The notes under the pieces were generated by a model. The model made no database searches and was not told where the DNA came from. It worked only from the letters and a program-made list of their open reading frames with translations. Of a DNA stretch of 12,712 nucleotides, positions 1 through 7,161 are shown one piece after another. The DNA is from Actinomycetota bacterium (lineage in GTDB: Bacteria; Actinomycetota; Thermoleophilia; Miltoncostaeales; Miltoncostaeaceae), in contig SYFI01000079.1 in NCBI GenBank assembly GCA_005800465.1, forward strand, positions 1 to 12,712, given 5' to 3'. The stretch's first letter is position 1. Every line of letters begins with the position of its first letter. The translations under genes were made by a program, and so were the position numbers.

Positions 1-26
1 CACTGACGGATTCGGATGACCGCACG

Positions 27-57
27 GCCCCGGGGGCGCACGGCCGGCCCCCGGGGC
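27..57 (-). terminator. GC-rich hairpin after the alcohol dehydrogenase gene
   Basis: A perfect 11-base inverted repeat, GCCCCGGGGGC at 27-37 and GCCCCCGGGGC at 47-57, is separated by a 9-base loop. It begins 7 bases past the stop codon of the minus-strand dehydrogenase gene. There is no T-run on the far side, so it is not a classic intrinsic terminator. GC-rich genomes often end transcripts with such hairpins, or use them as 3' stabilisers. The placement makes a role at the 3' end of this transcript likely. Confidence 0.6.
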
Positions 58-64
58 ACGGCGA

Positions 65-1051
65 TCAGGGAATGATGACCGCGGCACCCTGGAGCTCGCC
101 CGACGCGATGCGCTGCAGGGCCCGGTTTGCATCGGGAAGTGCGTACTCCTCCACCTGGGTACGTACCGGGATCTGCGCGGCGATCGTCAGATAGTCGCGG
201 GCCTCGGCGCGGGTGACGTTGGCGACGCTGCGTATCGATCGCTCCCACCACAGGTCGCCGTAGTTGAACTGTGGGATGCGATCGAGGTGAATGGCGTTGA
301 CGGCCACCGTGCCGCCGCGTTCGAGCGCCCTCAGCGCGGCGACCACCACGTCGCCGGATGGCGCAAAGGTGACGGCAGCATCGAGGGGGAAGGGAGGTAT
401 GTCGTCATATCCACCCACCCACTCCGCACCCATTGCGAGCGCCCGCGAGCGTCCCTCATCTGAGCGCGTGGCGACGGCGACGCGGCAACCCCAGTGGCGC
501 GCCACTTGAATCGCCTGCAGCGCCGATGCACCAAATCCGTAGAGCCCCACTCGTGACCCGGGGGTGACTCCGGCCACCCTGAGCGCGCGAAATCCGATGA
601 CGCCCCCGCACAGCAGCGGGGCCAGATGGCGATCTTCGGGCCCATCGGGCAGGGGCACCACCACGTCTGCGCGGGCCGCCACCACCTCGGCGAATCCACC
701 GTGCCGGTCCCATCCGGTGAAGGTTGCCTGTTCGCACAGGTTCTCCCGGCCCGCCTGGCAGTGGGCGCAGTCGCCACACGACCCGGCGAGCCATGTGAGG
801 CCGGCCCGGTCGCCCTCGGTCCAATCGGTGACCCCTTCGCCGAGCCCCTCGATGCGACCGGCAACTTGATGCCCAAGGACGATGGGCATGGTGCGGGCGC
901 GCAGGTCGCCCTCGGCGATCTGCAGATCGGTGCGGCACGCGGCGCATGCCCCCACTCGTATGAGCACCTCACCCGGACCGGGTGATGGATCGGGAAATGT
1001 AGCGAATCGCAGCGGCTTGGTGCCGATGGGTGATATCGCGGTCAGGACCAT
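65..1051 (-). CDS. Zinc-dependent alcohol dehydrogenase (MDR family)
   Basis: This 328-residue medium-chain dehydrogenase should interconvert an alcohol and an aldehyde using NAD(P)H in the cytoplasm; the substrate cannot be read from the sequence. Catalytic-zinc ligands appear as Cys39 (AACRTD), His61 and Cys148 (PLLCGG). Four structural-zinc cysteines lie at 92, 95, 98 and 106. The nucleotide-binding turn is GLYGFGASA at about 169-177, a form I associate with the TIGR02822-type zinc-binding dehydrogenases. The usual GHE motif reads GHQ (61-62). I chose the ATG at 1051 because the family N-terminus begins near MVLTAI and a possible -10 box lies just upstream. An in-frame ATG at 1105 would add 18 unconserved-looking residues and run into the divergent gene. 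The gene appears to be transcribed alone and ends in a strong hairpin. Confidence 0.9.
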   Translation of the reverse strand: MVLTAISPIGTKPLRFATFPDPSPGPGEVLIRVGACAACRTDLQIAEGDLRARTMPIVLGHQVAGRIEGLGEGVTDWTEGDRAGLTWLAGSCGDCAHCQAGRENLCEQATFTGWDRHGGFAEVVAARADVVVPLPDGPEDRHLAPLLCGGVIGFRALRVAGVTPGSRVGLYGFGASALQAIQVARHWGCRVAVATRSDEGRSRALAMGAEWVGGYDDIPPFPLDAAVTFAPSGDVVVAALRALERGGTVAVNAIHLDRIPQFNYGDLWWERSIRSVANVTRAEARDYLTIAAQIPVRTQVEEYALPDANRALQRIASGELQGAAVIIP

Positions 1052-1066
1052 TGCGAGCAGGCCGCC

Positions 1067-1072
1067 ACGGTA
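1067..1072 (-). promoter_or_regulatory. Possible -10 box for the dehydrogenase gene
   Basis: TACCGT on the minus strand fits the actinobacterial TANNNT -10 pattern and ends 15 bases before the ATG at 1051. That would give a leader of about eight bases. No -35 is obvious. The match is short and could be chance. Confidence 0.2.
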
Positions 1073-1093
1073 GCGCTGCCCGCTGCCGCGGGC

Positions 1094-1609
1094 GTGCGTC
1101 ATCATGCCGGGGTGGCCGTTCTTACCCCTATCCCTGTCCCCGCATCCCCATTGGCCGGTGGTGATCGCTCGCGCCGCTTCGGTATCGGTGCGGACGGCGA
1201 GGTGATGTTTGCCGGCCTTACCCGCCCGGAGGCCGAGGCCGCGGCCCGGTTGCTCGAGGGGCTTGATGCATCAGCCCGAAAAGCCGCGCTCATTCCCATT
1301 GAGCTCGGCGTGGTGCTGAGCGATGGCGCCGGGCCACACCTGCTGGATGTCTCCGGGGCGCTGGTGCTGGTGGTGGGCGAGCACTCGCATGTGCCGGGGG
1401 CCTGGGTGGCCATGGGGGTTCCGAGCCCGCTGTGCGGAGTGGGTGCCGTAGAGCAAGACGGCCATGTGTATCGCTGGATCGGGCGGATGGAGGTAGCCGA
1501 GGCGGGCAGGGTGGCCGTTCTTGACGCCCTTGATGCATGCACGGACCGCGACGCCGTGCATCGGTGGGCCGCACATGGCGGTGGGGCCGTGTCTACGCTC
1601 ATCAGGTGA
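1094..1609 (+). CDS. Hypothetical protein, first of a coupled pair
   Basis: This gene encodes 171 residues from a GTG at 1094, and I do not recognise the family. The reading frame shows the strong third-position GC expected of a real gene here. The protein alternates predicted helix (about 44-66, rich in Ala, Glu and Leu) with strand-like hydrophobic runs, such as HLLDVSGALVLVVGE at about 98-112. No signal peptide or membrane helix is evident, so it is probably cytoplasmic. The start is uncertain: a GTG at 1112 is also in frame, and the similarity-bearing part may begin near the FGIGADGEVMFAGL stretch. Its stop overlaps the next gene's GTG start (GTGA at 1606-1609), implying translational coupling. 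It is divergent from the dehydrogenase, with about 42 bases between starts. Confidence 0.7.
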   Translation: MRHHAGVAVLTPIPVPASPLAGGDRSRRFGIGADGEVMFAGLTRPEAEAAARLLEGLDASARKAALIPIELGVVLSDGAGPHLLDVSGALVLVVGEHSHVPGAWVAMGVPSPLCGVGAVEQDGHVYRWIGRMEVAEAGRVAVLDALDACTDRDAVHRWAAHGGGAVSTLIR

Positions 1610-1941
1610 GCGAATACATCATCAGGTTCATCGCGGTGAATGTCGAGGATCTTGACGATGCCGCGTACGCGCGGCTGGTTGAGGCAGCAACGACCATGCC
1701 GGGGATACGCCTCGTGGGGGAGGTGATGGTTGATGCAGAGGCCCGTCGCCTGGATGTGCGGTTCGCCATCCCCGTTGAGCAGGCCATGGCCGAGGCCGCG
1801 CGGGATGGCGGGCGCCTTGCCAAGGAGATCCTGCTGTTGGCCCGTATTCCCGATGCCCGGCTGGTGGAGATGACGGTGCGCATGGTTGATCCCGAAGCGG
1901 ATGGCTGGACCGGGACCGATAACGGCGAGGGAAACGAATAA
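1606..1941 (+). CDS. Hypothetical protein, second of a coupled pair
   Basis: This gene encodes 111 residues and I do not recognise the family. I chose the GTG at 1606 because it overlaps the upstream stop as GTGA; the open frame extends further upstream only through sequence that is coding in another frame. The protein begins SEYIIRFIAVNVEDLDD and continues with an alternating strand/helix pattern, roughly two alpha-beta units (strand 3-11, helix 17-29, strand 33-43, strand 48-55, helix 57-79). It has a polar, acidic Gly/Asp/Glu tail. The size and pattern suggest a small ferredoxin-like alpha/beta fold, but that is inference. It has no membrane segment or signal peptide. It is presumably the functional partner of the 171-residue protein upstream. 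The 3' side carries a short hairpin. Confidence 0.7.
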   Translation: MSEYIIRFIAVNVEDLDDAAYARLVEAATTMPGIRLVGEVMVDAEARRLDVRFAIPVEQAMAEAARDGGRLAKEILLLARIPDARLVEMTVRMVDPEADGWTGTDNGEGNE

Positions 1942-1942
1942 G

Positions 1943-1958
1943 GACCCTCGGCAGGGTC
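1943..1958 (+). terminator. Short hairpin after the hypothetical pair
   Basis: GACCCT at 1943-1948 pairs with AGGGTC at 1953-1958 across the tetraloop CGGC, starting two bases after the TAA stop. No T-run follows. It may mark the 3' end of the two-gene unit, but a 6-base stem is weak evidence on its own. Confidence 0.35.
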
Positions 1959-2258
1959 GAAGCCTGCTCGTCGCGCTGGCGGTGCTCATTACGTCACCGG
2001 GCCCGCGTATTGCCTGCGCGGGTCGAGGCAGACCGGCCTGACACCGAGTGATGTTATTCCGGGGCGAGTGCAATGCAGGTGTTGTGCGTGTGCACTGCAG
2101 GACCGAATTCCCGCTTGCCCCCGTTTCCCCGAATCAGCGCGTCGGGAGGGCGTTACACCTGCCAGTTCGCGTCCGGCGAGCATTCCATCGTGGCAGACCC
2201 CGATCTTGTTGCGGATTGTCCGAACCCCGTACAGCACGCAACCGGGGCACCGGCCGCG

Positions 2259-2264
2259 TAAGAC
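2259..2264 (+). promoter_or_regulatory. Candidate -10 box for a leaderless photolyase transcript
   Basis: TAAGAC lies exactly seven bases before the GTG at 2272, the spacing seen for two other leaderless-looking starts in this window. It departs from TANNNT at the last base (C, with T next). The alternative is that GAGGG at 2266-2270 acts as a ribosome binding site, but it sits only one base from the start codon, which is too close. No good -35 is visible. Confidence 0.3.
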
Positions 2265-2271
2265 TGAGGGC

Positions 2272-3684
2272 GTGAGCGACCATCCCGTCACCGTCATGTG
2301 GTTCCGGCGCGACCTGCGTGTGGACGACCACCCGGCACTCGCTGCTGCCGCCGAGCGTGGCGACGTGGTTGCGCTGTGGGTGGCCGATCCCGCGCTGCTG
2401 GGTGCGCCGCATCACCGATCACCAGTGCGGCTGCGATTCCTGCGGGCGTGTCTCGAGGCACTCGATGCCGAGCTGACTGCGCTCGGTATCCCCTTGATTG
2501 TGCGGCATGGTGCGCCCGCACTGGTGCTCCCCGCCGTGGCCGCCGAGGCCGGTGCAGACCGTGTGCACATCACTGGAGATGTCACCCCGTATGCCACGCG
2601 CCGCGATGAGGCCGTGAGCACCGCGCTTGGCCGGGATGGCGTGGCTCTCACCTGTATTGGGGGGCCCTGGCGCGTGCGACCCGATGCGCTTGTGGGGTCA
2701 TCCGGGAACGGGTATCTCGTGTTCACCCCCTTCTTCCGGGTATGGGATGCCATCCCCGTAGACGCGCGTATCGCGACCCCTGCTGCACTTGCCGGACCAC
2801 GCTTTCCGTCTGATGGCCTCGGCATGCTTCCCCCTGGCGAGCCACCCCTGCCGGCTGGCCCCACTGCTGCCCGTGCTCGGCTCGAGGAATTCATCCGCAG
2901 CGGCGATGTTGACCGCTACGGGGAGATGCGTGACGACATGGCATCCGACGCGACCTCGCACCTGTCCGCCGACCTCCGCATGGGAGTCCTCTCGCCGGCG
3001 CAGGTAGGCAGAGCCATTGGCGCAGGGGATGGAGTGCACCCATCTCGCCAGGCCTTCTGGCTGCAGTTGGCGTGGCGCGACTTCTACGCCCATCACATGG
3101 AGCGTCACCCGGTTGTGGCCAGGGCAGCGATGAACGAGAAGTTCCGGGGAATCCAATGGGACGATGCGCCCGAGGCGATGGATGCCTGGCGCGAGGGGCG
3201 CACCGGATTTCCTCTTGCAGATGCCGGCATGCGCCAGATGGCGGAGACCGGGTGGATGCACAACCGGGCACGCATGGTGTGCGCGAGCGTGCTGGTAAAG
3301 GACCTGCTGCTGGACTGGCGCCGTGGCGAGGCCGTGTTCATGCAAGGTCTCGTTGACGGCGACCCGGCAAACAACAACGGCGGGTGGCAGTGGACGGCAG
3401 GCACGGGTACCGACGCCGCACCATACTTCCGAGTGTTCAATCCATTTCTGCAGGCAAAGCGATTTGACCCGACCGGCGCGTACGTACGCCGCTGGGTTCC
3501 CGAACTTGCCAACGTGCCGGACCGCTACATCCATGCGCCGTGGACCATGCCCGAGGAGGTGCAGGTGAAGGCTAGATGCCGAATTGGTACCGACTATCCC
3601 GAACCCATCGTGGATCACGCGACCCGCAGGGTGGAGGCCATCGAGCGCTACAAGTCCGCCGCTGAGCGGATGGGAGTCGCATGA
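2272..3684 (+). CDS. phrB: Deoxyribodipyrimidine photolyase (class I CPD type)
   Basis: This 470-residue flavoprotein uses blue light to split UV-induced cyclobutane pyrimidine dimers. The N-terminal alpha/beta antenna domain starts with VMWFRRDLRVDDHPAL. The helical FAD domain carries TSHLSADLRMGVLSP (228-242), TGFPLADAGMRQM (311-323) and GTGTDAAPYFRVFNP (377-391). Aligning from memory with E. coli PhrB, the electron-transfer tryptophans 306, 359 and 382 correspond to Trp296, Trp349 and Trp372, and the FAD-facing Asn378 to Asn368 in NNNGGWQW. The substrate-contacting Glu274 position is Gln265 here (LQLAWRDFY). I chose the GTG at 2272 because it gives the usual family length; the frame is open further upstream, but that sequence does not look coding. 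The stop overlaps the next gene's start as ATGA, so it heads a three-gene operon. The antenna cofactor type cannot be read. Confidence 0.96.
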   Translation: MSDHPVTVMWFRRDLRVDDHPALAAAAERGDVVALWVADPALLGAPHHRSPVRLRFLRACLEALDAELTALGIPLIVRHGAPALVLPAVAAEAGADRVHITGDVTPYATRRDEAVSTALGRDGVALTCIGGPWRVRPDALVGSSGNGYLVFTPFFRVWDAIPVDARIATPAALAGPRFPSDGLGMLPPGEPPLPAGPTAARARLEEFIRSGDVDRYGEMRDDMASDATSHLSADLRMGVLSPAQVGRAIGAGDGVHPSRQAFWLQLAWRDFYAHHMERHPVVARAAMNEKFRGIQWDDAPEAMDAWREGRTGFPLADAGMRQMAETGWMHNRARMVCASVLVKDLLLDWRRGEAVFMQGLVDGDPANNNGGWQWTAGTGTDAAPYFRVFNPFLQAKRFDPTGAYVRRWVPELANVPDRYIHAPWTMPEEVQVKARCRIGTDYPEPIVDHATRRVEAIERYKSAAERMGVA

Positions 3685-5141
3685 GTGAAGAGGGAACGAA
3701 TCGGCGGGTAATGGTGACGGGCGCCACAGGCTATGTGGGCGGTCGCCTGCTGCACCGCTTGGAGCAGGAAGGCCTGGGGATAACCTGCCTGGCACGTCAT
3801 CCACAGGTGCTTGCGCTCAGGGTTCATGGGGCAACACGCGTCGTGGAGGGCGACCTTGTCACAGGAGTGGGACTCGACGAGGCCATGGCCGGTGCCGACA
3901 CGGCGTACTATATGGTGCACTCGATGGGCGCGAAGGGTGACTACCTCGCGGCCGACCGGGCAGCTGCCCGCAACTTCGGTGACGCCGCGCGCCGTCAGGG
4001 CATTCGCCGCATCGTGTACCTGGGAGCCCTTGGTTCGGGCGAAAACATCTCGCCGCACCTTGAGAGCCGCCAGGAGGTCGGACGGATTCTCAGGGAGTGC
4101 GGGGTGCCCACCATCGAGCTGCGTGCGTCGGTCATCATCGGCTCGGGCAGCCTTTCGTTTGAGATGGTGCGCGCACTCGTGGATCGCCTTCCGCTGATGG
4201 TGTGGCCCAAGTGGGTGGACACGCCCACCCAGCCCATCGGTATCGAGGACATCATCGAGTATCTCTTTCAGGCACCCGACGTTGACATGCCCGAGAGCAC
4301 GGTGGTCGAGATTGGCGGTTCTGATCTCGTCTCCTATGGAGATCTGCTCCGCTCCTATGCACGGGCCATCGGCCTGCGACGCTTCTTTATCCGGGTGCCG
4401 GTGCTCACCCCGCGGCTCTCGAGTCTTTGGCTCATGCTCGTGACGCCCGTGTACGCGAAGGTGGGCCGGCAGCTTGTTGAGGGGCTCCGCGCGCCAACGG
4501 TCGTGAGCGATGACAGCGCGCGTCGGATGTTCGCCATCAGCCCGTTGGGCATGGACGAGCAGATTGAACGTGCGCTCATTAATGAAGATCGGGAGTTCGC
4601 TGAGACCCGCTGGTCGGATGCCATGTCATCGGTGGGGCAGGACGACCTCGCATGGGGAGGCGCACGCAAGGGCTCACGCATGATTGACGCGCGGACCTTG
4701 TTCGTTCCCGTGTCACCCGACCGTGCATTTGTCCCCATCCAGCGCATCGGCGGGAAGCAGGGCTGGTACCACGTCAACTGGATGTGGGACCTGCGTGGAT
4801 TCATCGATCTGCCATTCGGCGGCGCCGGCACCCGCCGTGGGCGCCGTGACCCGCAGCATTTGGCGGTGGGCGATACCCTCGACTTCTGGCGGGTGGAGGC
4901 GATTGAACCCGACCGGCTCCTGCGCCTGCACGCCGAGATGGCACTTCCCGGGCGCGCCTGGCTGCAATTTGAGGTGCAGGAGGTGCCCAACGGATCGATC
5001 ATCCATCAAACCGCGCTCTACGACCCGCGCGGTCTTCTGGGGCGGGCGTACTGGTACATGGTCTGGCCGTTGCACAAGTTTGTGTTCAAGGGGATGCTTC
5101 GTAACATCGGGCGTGCGGCACGGAAGAAGTCGCCGCGATGA
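3681..5141 (+). CDS. SDR-type NAD(P)-binding protein with C-terminal DUF2867
   Basis: This 486-residue two-domain protein has an N-terminal atypical short-chain dehydrogenase fold with the Rossmann turn TGATGYVGG (13-21). An acidic residue follows a strand at about 58 (EGD) and the core extends to about residue 300. It has no clear catalytic YxxxK in the usual place, so enzymatic activity is uncertain. A DUF2867 domain follows (about 338-480), rich in aromatics (GWYHVNWMWDLRGFID at 361-376, LGRAYWYMVWPLHKFVF at 453-469). This combination resembles the YbjT-like family, whose substrate is unknown; lipid or quinone-like ligands have been suggested for the second domain type, but that is not shown here. 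The basic C-terminus and aromatic stretch could favour membrane contact. It is coupled by ATGA overlaps on both sides, to photolyase and to a flavin oxidoreductase. Confidence 0.9.
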   Translation: MSEEGTNRRVMVTGATGYVGGRLLHRLEQEGLGITCLARHPQVLALRVHGATRVVEGDLVTGVGLDEAMAGADTAYYMVHSMGAKGDYLAADRAAARNFGDAARRQGIRRIVYLGALGSGENISPHLESRQEVGRILRECGVPTIELRASVIIGSGSLSFEMVRALVDRLPLMVWPKWVDTPTQPIGIEDIIEYLFQAPDVDMPESTVVEIGGSDLVSYGDLLRSYARAIGLRRFFIRVPVLTPRLSSLWLMLVTPVYAKVGRQLVEGLRAPTVVSDDSARRMFAISPLGMDEQIERALINEDREFAETRWSDAMSSVGQDDLAWGGARKGSRMIDARTLFVPVSPDRAFVPIQRIGGKQGWYHVNWMWDLRGFIDLPFGGAGTRRGRRDPQHLAVGDTLDFWRVEAIEPDRLLRLHAEMALPGRAWLQFEVQEVPNGSIIHQTALYDPRGLLGRAYWYMVWPLHKFVFKGMLRNIGRAARKKSPR

Positions 5142-6070
5142 AGGTGGCGGTGATCGGCGCAGGAATCTCCGGACTGGTCGCGGCGCGCGATCTGGTCTCG
5201 TCGGGGCACGAGGCGCTGGTGATCGAGAAGAGCCGCGGACTGGGCGGGCGCATGGCCGCCCGGCGCGCGGAGGATATGGTGCTGGACCATGGTCTGCCGG
5301 TACTCGAGGTGCCATCCGGCGGTCTGCTGGCAGATCTCGTACGTGATCTGGCCCCCAACGGCGTGGTGCGCCTCGACGGCGACGCGGTTGCGTGGCCGGC
5401 CGGCATGACCGTGCTGCCAAAGGCGATGGTCGCTGGAGTCGACGTGCTGCTGGGAACGCGGGTCGCCGCCCTTCGCGAGGGCGGACAGGGCATTGAGATC
5501 GCGCAGGATCAGGGCAACACGATCGGCGTGGTCGATGCGGTCATCATTACGGCGCCTGCGCCTCAGGCGGTTGAGCTTCTCGCCACGCTTCCGGGCGCCC
5601 CGGCGCGAGCTGACGCCCTGCGCGCGGTGGGGTACGACCCGGCCGTCATGGTGCTTGCAGGTCTCTCCATCGATGAGCCCGGCTGGTTCTCCGCGCGACC
5701 CGACTCCGGCCCGATCGCATACGTGATCAATGAGACCGTAAAGGGGCGCGCTCCCACAGGTGGCGTGATCCCTGTGGTGATCAGACTGCGCCCCGATGAC
5801 AGCGCCCGGCTGTTTGACGCCACGGACGACACCGTGCTGGGTGAGGTACTGCCCGCACTGACCGAGGTGATGGGCCACTCGACGCCTGTGGCATGGACCC
5901 AGGTGAAGCGCTGGCGTTACGCCACAACCCGCGGCCGACTTGACCAAGACCGCATGAACCCTGCTGGGGCACGCGTGATCATCGCGGGCGACGCCGTTGC
6001 GGCGGGCCCATCAGTTGAGGACGTCGCGCGGACCGGTCAGTGGGCCGCGCGACGCCTTCACAGTGGGTGA
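5138..6070 (+). CDS. Renalase-like FAD/NAD(P)-binding oxidoreductase
   Basis: This 310-residue flavoprotein has the dinucleotide-binding GAGISGLVAARDL at 7-19, the EKSRGLGGRMAARR segment at 30-43 typical of renalase/amine-oxidase-like proteins, and a C-terminal FAD-contacting AGDAVAAGPSVEDVARTG (283-300). Many relatives read DHGAQYF after the second motif; here it is LDHGLPVLEV (49-58), so the substrate side may differ. No signal peptide is seen, so it should be cytoplasmic. It is the last gene of the photolyase operon (ATGA overlap at 5138). Photolyase, DUF2867-SDR and this type of oxidoreductase occur near each other in other bacteria to my knowledge, but the reaction is not established. 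Its stop codon directly abuts the stop of the opposing TPR gene, with no space for a terminator. Confidence 0.88.
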   Translation: MKVAVIGAGISGLVAARDLVSSGHEALVIEKSRGLGGRMAARRAEDMVLDHGLPVLEVPSGGLLADLVRDLAPNGVVRLDGDAVAWPAGMTVLPKAMVAGVDVLLGTRVAALREGGQGIEIAQDQGNTIGVVDAVIITAPAPQAVELLATLPGAPARADALRAVGYDPAVMVLAGLSIDEPGWFSARPDSGPIAYVINETVKGRAPTGGVIPVVIRLRPDDSARLFDATDDTVLGEVLPALTEVMGHSTPVAWTQVKRWRYATTRGRLDQDRMNPAGARVIIAGDAVAAGPSVEDVARTGQWAARRLHSG

Positions 6071-7156
6071 TCAGCCCTCGTCGGTAACGTCCGCGCCGGG
6101 CTCATCGGCCGGTGCGGTGGGCTCGGCCTCTATGGCCGGCGTTGTGCCGGGCTCGGCCACGGCGGGGTCATCCGTGACAGGTGGCGCCGGATAGGAAATC
6201 TCCTCCACGCGCTCGACCCCATCCACATCTCCGTCGGCGGAGTACGACTCACGCAGTGTGCGAAGTTCGTCTGCTGCGCGGGGGTTCCCCAGGGCTTGGG
6301 CGGCTGCCAGCGCCGTCTCGGCCTCTTCGAGCAGGCCCAGTTCGACCAGTACCTTGCCGAACGCGTACTGCACGCCGCCGTCAGCGGGTGCTGCGGCTAC
6401 GGCGGCGCGCCCCACGGTTTCGGCGGCTGGCACGTCGCCCGAGTCGCTGAGCGCCGTGATGAGGCTGATACGCGCGTCGGTGCGCTGCGGATCGGCGTCG
6501 ATCGCGCGACGAAGCAGCGCGATGGCCCGATCTGTCTCGCCGATACCCCGCAGCGACGCCCCGGCGCGGGTGAGGGTAGCGGCTGAGCCGTCGATCTCCA
6601 CGGCGCGGTCGGCGAATGCGATTGCCACGGCGACGTTGCCATCAGCCCCCTCGAGGCCACGCAGTGCCTCTTCCACATCGGTCACCTGCGTGGCCTGCAG
6701 GACGGCGTGCGCGCTGTCGCCGGCGTCAACCTTTTTGACGGCGGCCTTGCGCTTGCGGAGTGCTGGCGCGGGCTTGGGCGGATCGACCACGATGGGCACC
6801 ACACGCTGTGCCTCGCGCTTGGCCAGCTGGTCGCGGGCTGCGTGCAGCTTGCGCACGCGCACGCGCGACTCCACGGCGCGGTCCACGGCCGCGGCCTTGC
6901 GGGCGAGGGCCGCGTCGTAATCGGCGCGGATCTCGGGTTCGGTGATGAGTGCACGCCCGCTCCAGGCGAGCCAGTGCATCTCGGCATCGCGCGAAGCGGC
7001 GGTCATGGGTGTCTCTTCAACCCATTCGGTGCGCGTTGCGATGGCCGCGGTGATCGTCGCGTCATCTGCGTCCCGCGGGATGTCGAGCATCTCGTAGAGG
7101 TCGCGTTCCATCAATGCGCGAACCAGCGCCGCGCGCTTTTGATCCGTCGTCGCCAT
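6071..7156 (-). CDS. TPR protein with degenerate J-like N-terminal domain
   Basis: This gene encodes 361 residues. Residues 18-83 resemble a DnaJ J-domain at both ends (ERDLYEMLDIPRDADDATI, then ALITEPEIRADYDAALA) but lack the HPD tripeptide needed to stimulate Hsp70. A charged helix with many Arg/Lys follows (84-118), then a basic linker (RKRKAAVKK, 134-142). Tetratricopeptide-like helical pairs span about 175-300, with repeat signatures such as DRAIALLRRAIDADPQ (209-224) and AAETVGRAAVAAAP. The acidic, Pro/Ala-rich tail (322-361) looks disordered. No signal peptide or membrane helix is seen. It is probably a cytoplasmic scaffold or cochaperone-like adaptor; that is inference. I chose the ATG at 7156 over the GTG at 7162 because AGAGGAG sits five bases before it. 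The secreted protein gene ends ten bases upstream, so they are likely cotranscribed. Confidence 0.85.
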   Translation of the reverse strand: MATTDQKRAALVRALMERDLYEMLDIPRDADDATITAAIATRTEWVEETPMTAASRDAEMHWLAWSGRALITEPEIRADYDAALARKAAAVDRAVESRVRVRKLHAARDQLAKREAQRVVPIVVDPPKPAPALRKRKAAVKKVDAGDSAHAVLQATQVTDVEEALRGLEGADGNVAVAIAFADRAVEIDGSAATLTRAGASLRGIGETDRAIALLRRAIDADPQRTDARISLITALSDSGDVPAAETVGRAAVAAAPADGGVQYAFGKVLVELGLLEEAETALAAAQALGNPRAADELRTLRESYSADGDVDGVERVEEISYPAPPVTDDPAVAEPGTTPAIEAEPTAPADEPGADVTDEG

Positions 7157-7161
7157 GGCCA

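Larger units (their letters stand above)
1942..2271 (+). other. 330-base intergenic region upstream of the photolyase operon
   Basis: I see no convincing gene in this gap, the longest in the window. It holds three structures: the hairpin at 1943-1958, a second inverted repeat (CCCGCG 2002-2007 with CGCGGG 2017-2022), and a purine/GT-rich patch. In that patch AGTGCA (2067-2072) pairs with TGCACT (2091-2096), and TGCAGG occurs twice (2074 and 2096). A 46-codon frame at 1901-2041 with a hydrophobic stretch overlaps its left end and is doubtful. No tRNA or riboswitch consensus that I know matches. It probably carries control sequence for the photolyase operon. Confidence 0.5.

Noticed and set aside
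158..167. Palindrome GGTACGTACC, similar to the cyd operator arms
   Set aside because: It is inside the dehydrogenase coding region and lacks the 3-base spacer and full arms.
1102..2073. Long 323-codon minus-strand frame
   Set aside because: It lies opposite two plus-strand frames with better codon bias and a coupled overlap. Its translation is Pro/Ser/His-rich and has no fold-like pattern.
3478..3489. 12-base palindrome GCGTACGTACGC
   Set aside because: It is inside the photolyase coding sequence, with no regulatory context.
2698..3804. 368-codon minus-strand frame
   Set aside because: It is opposite the photolyase gene, which has unmistakable family motifs.
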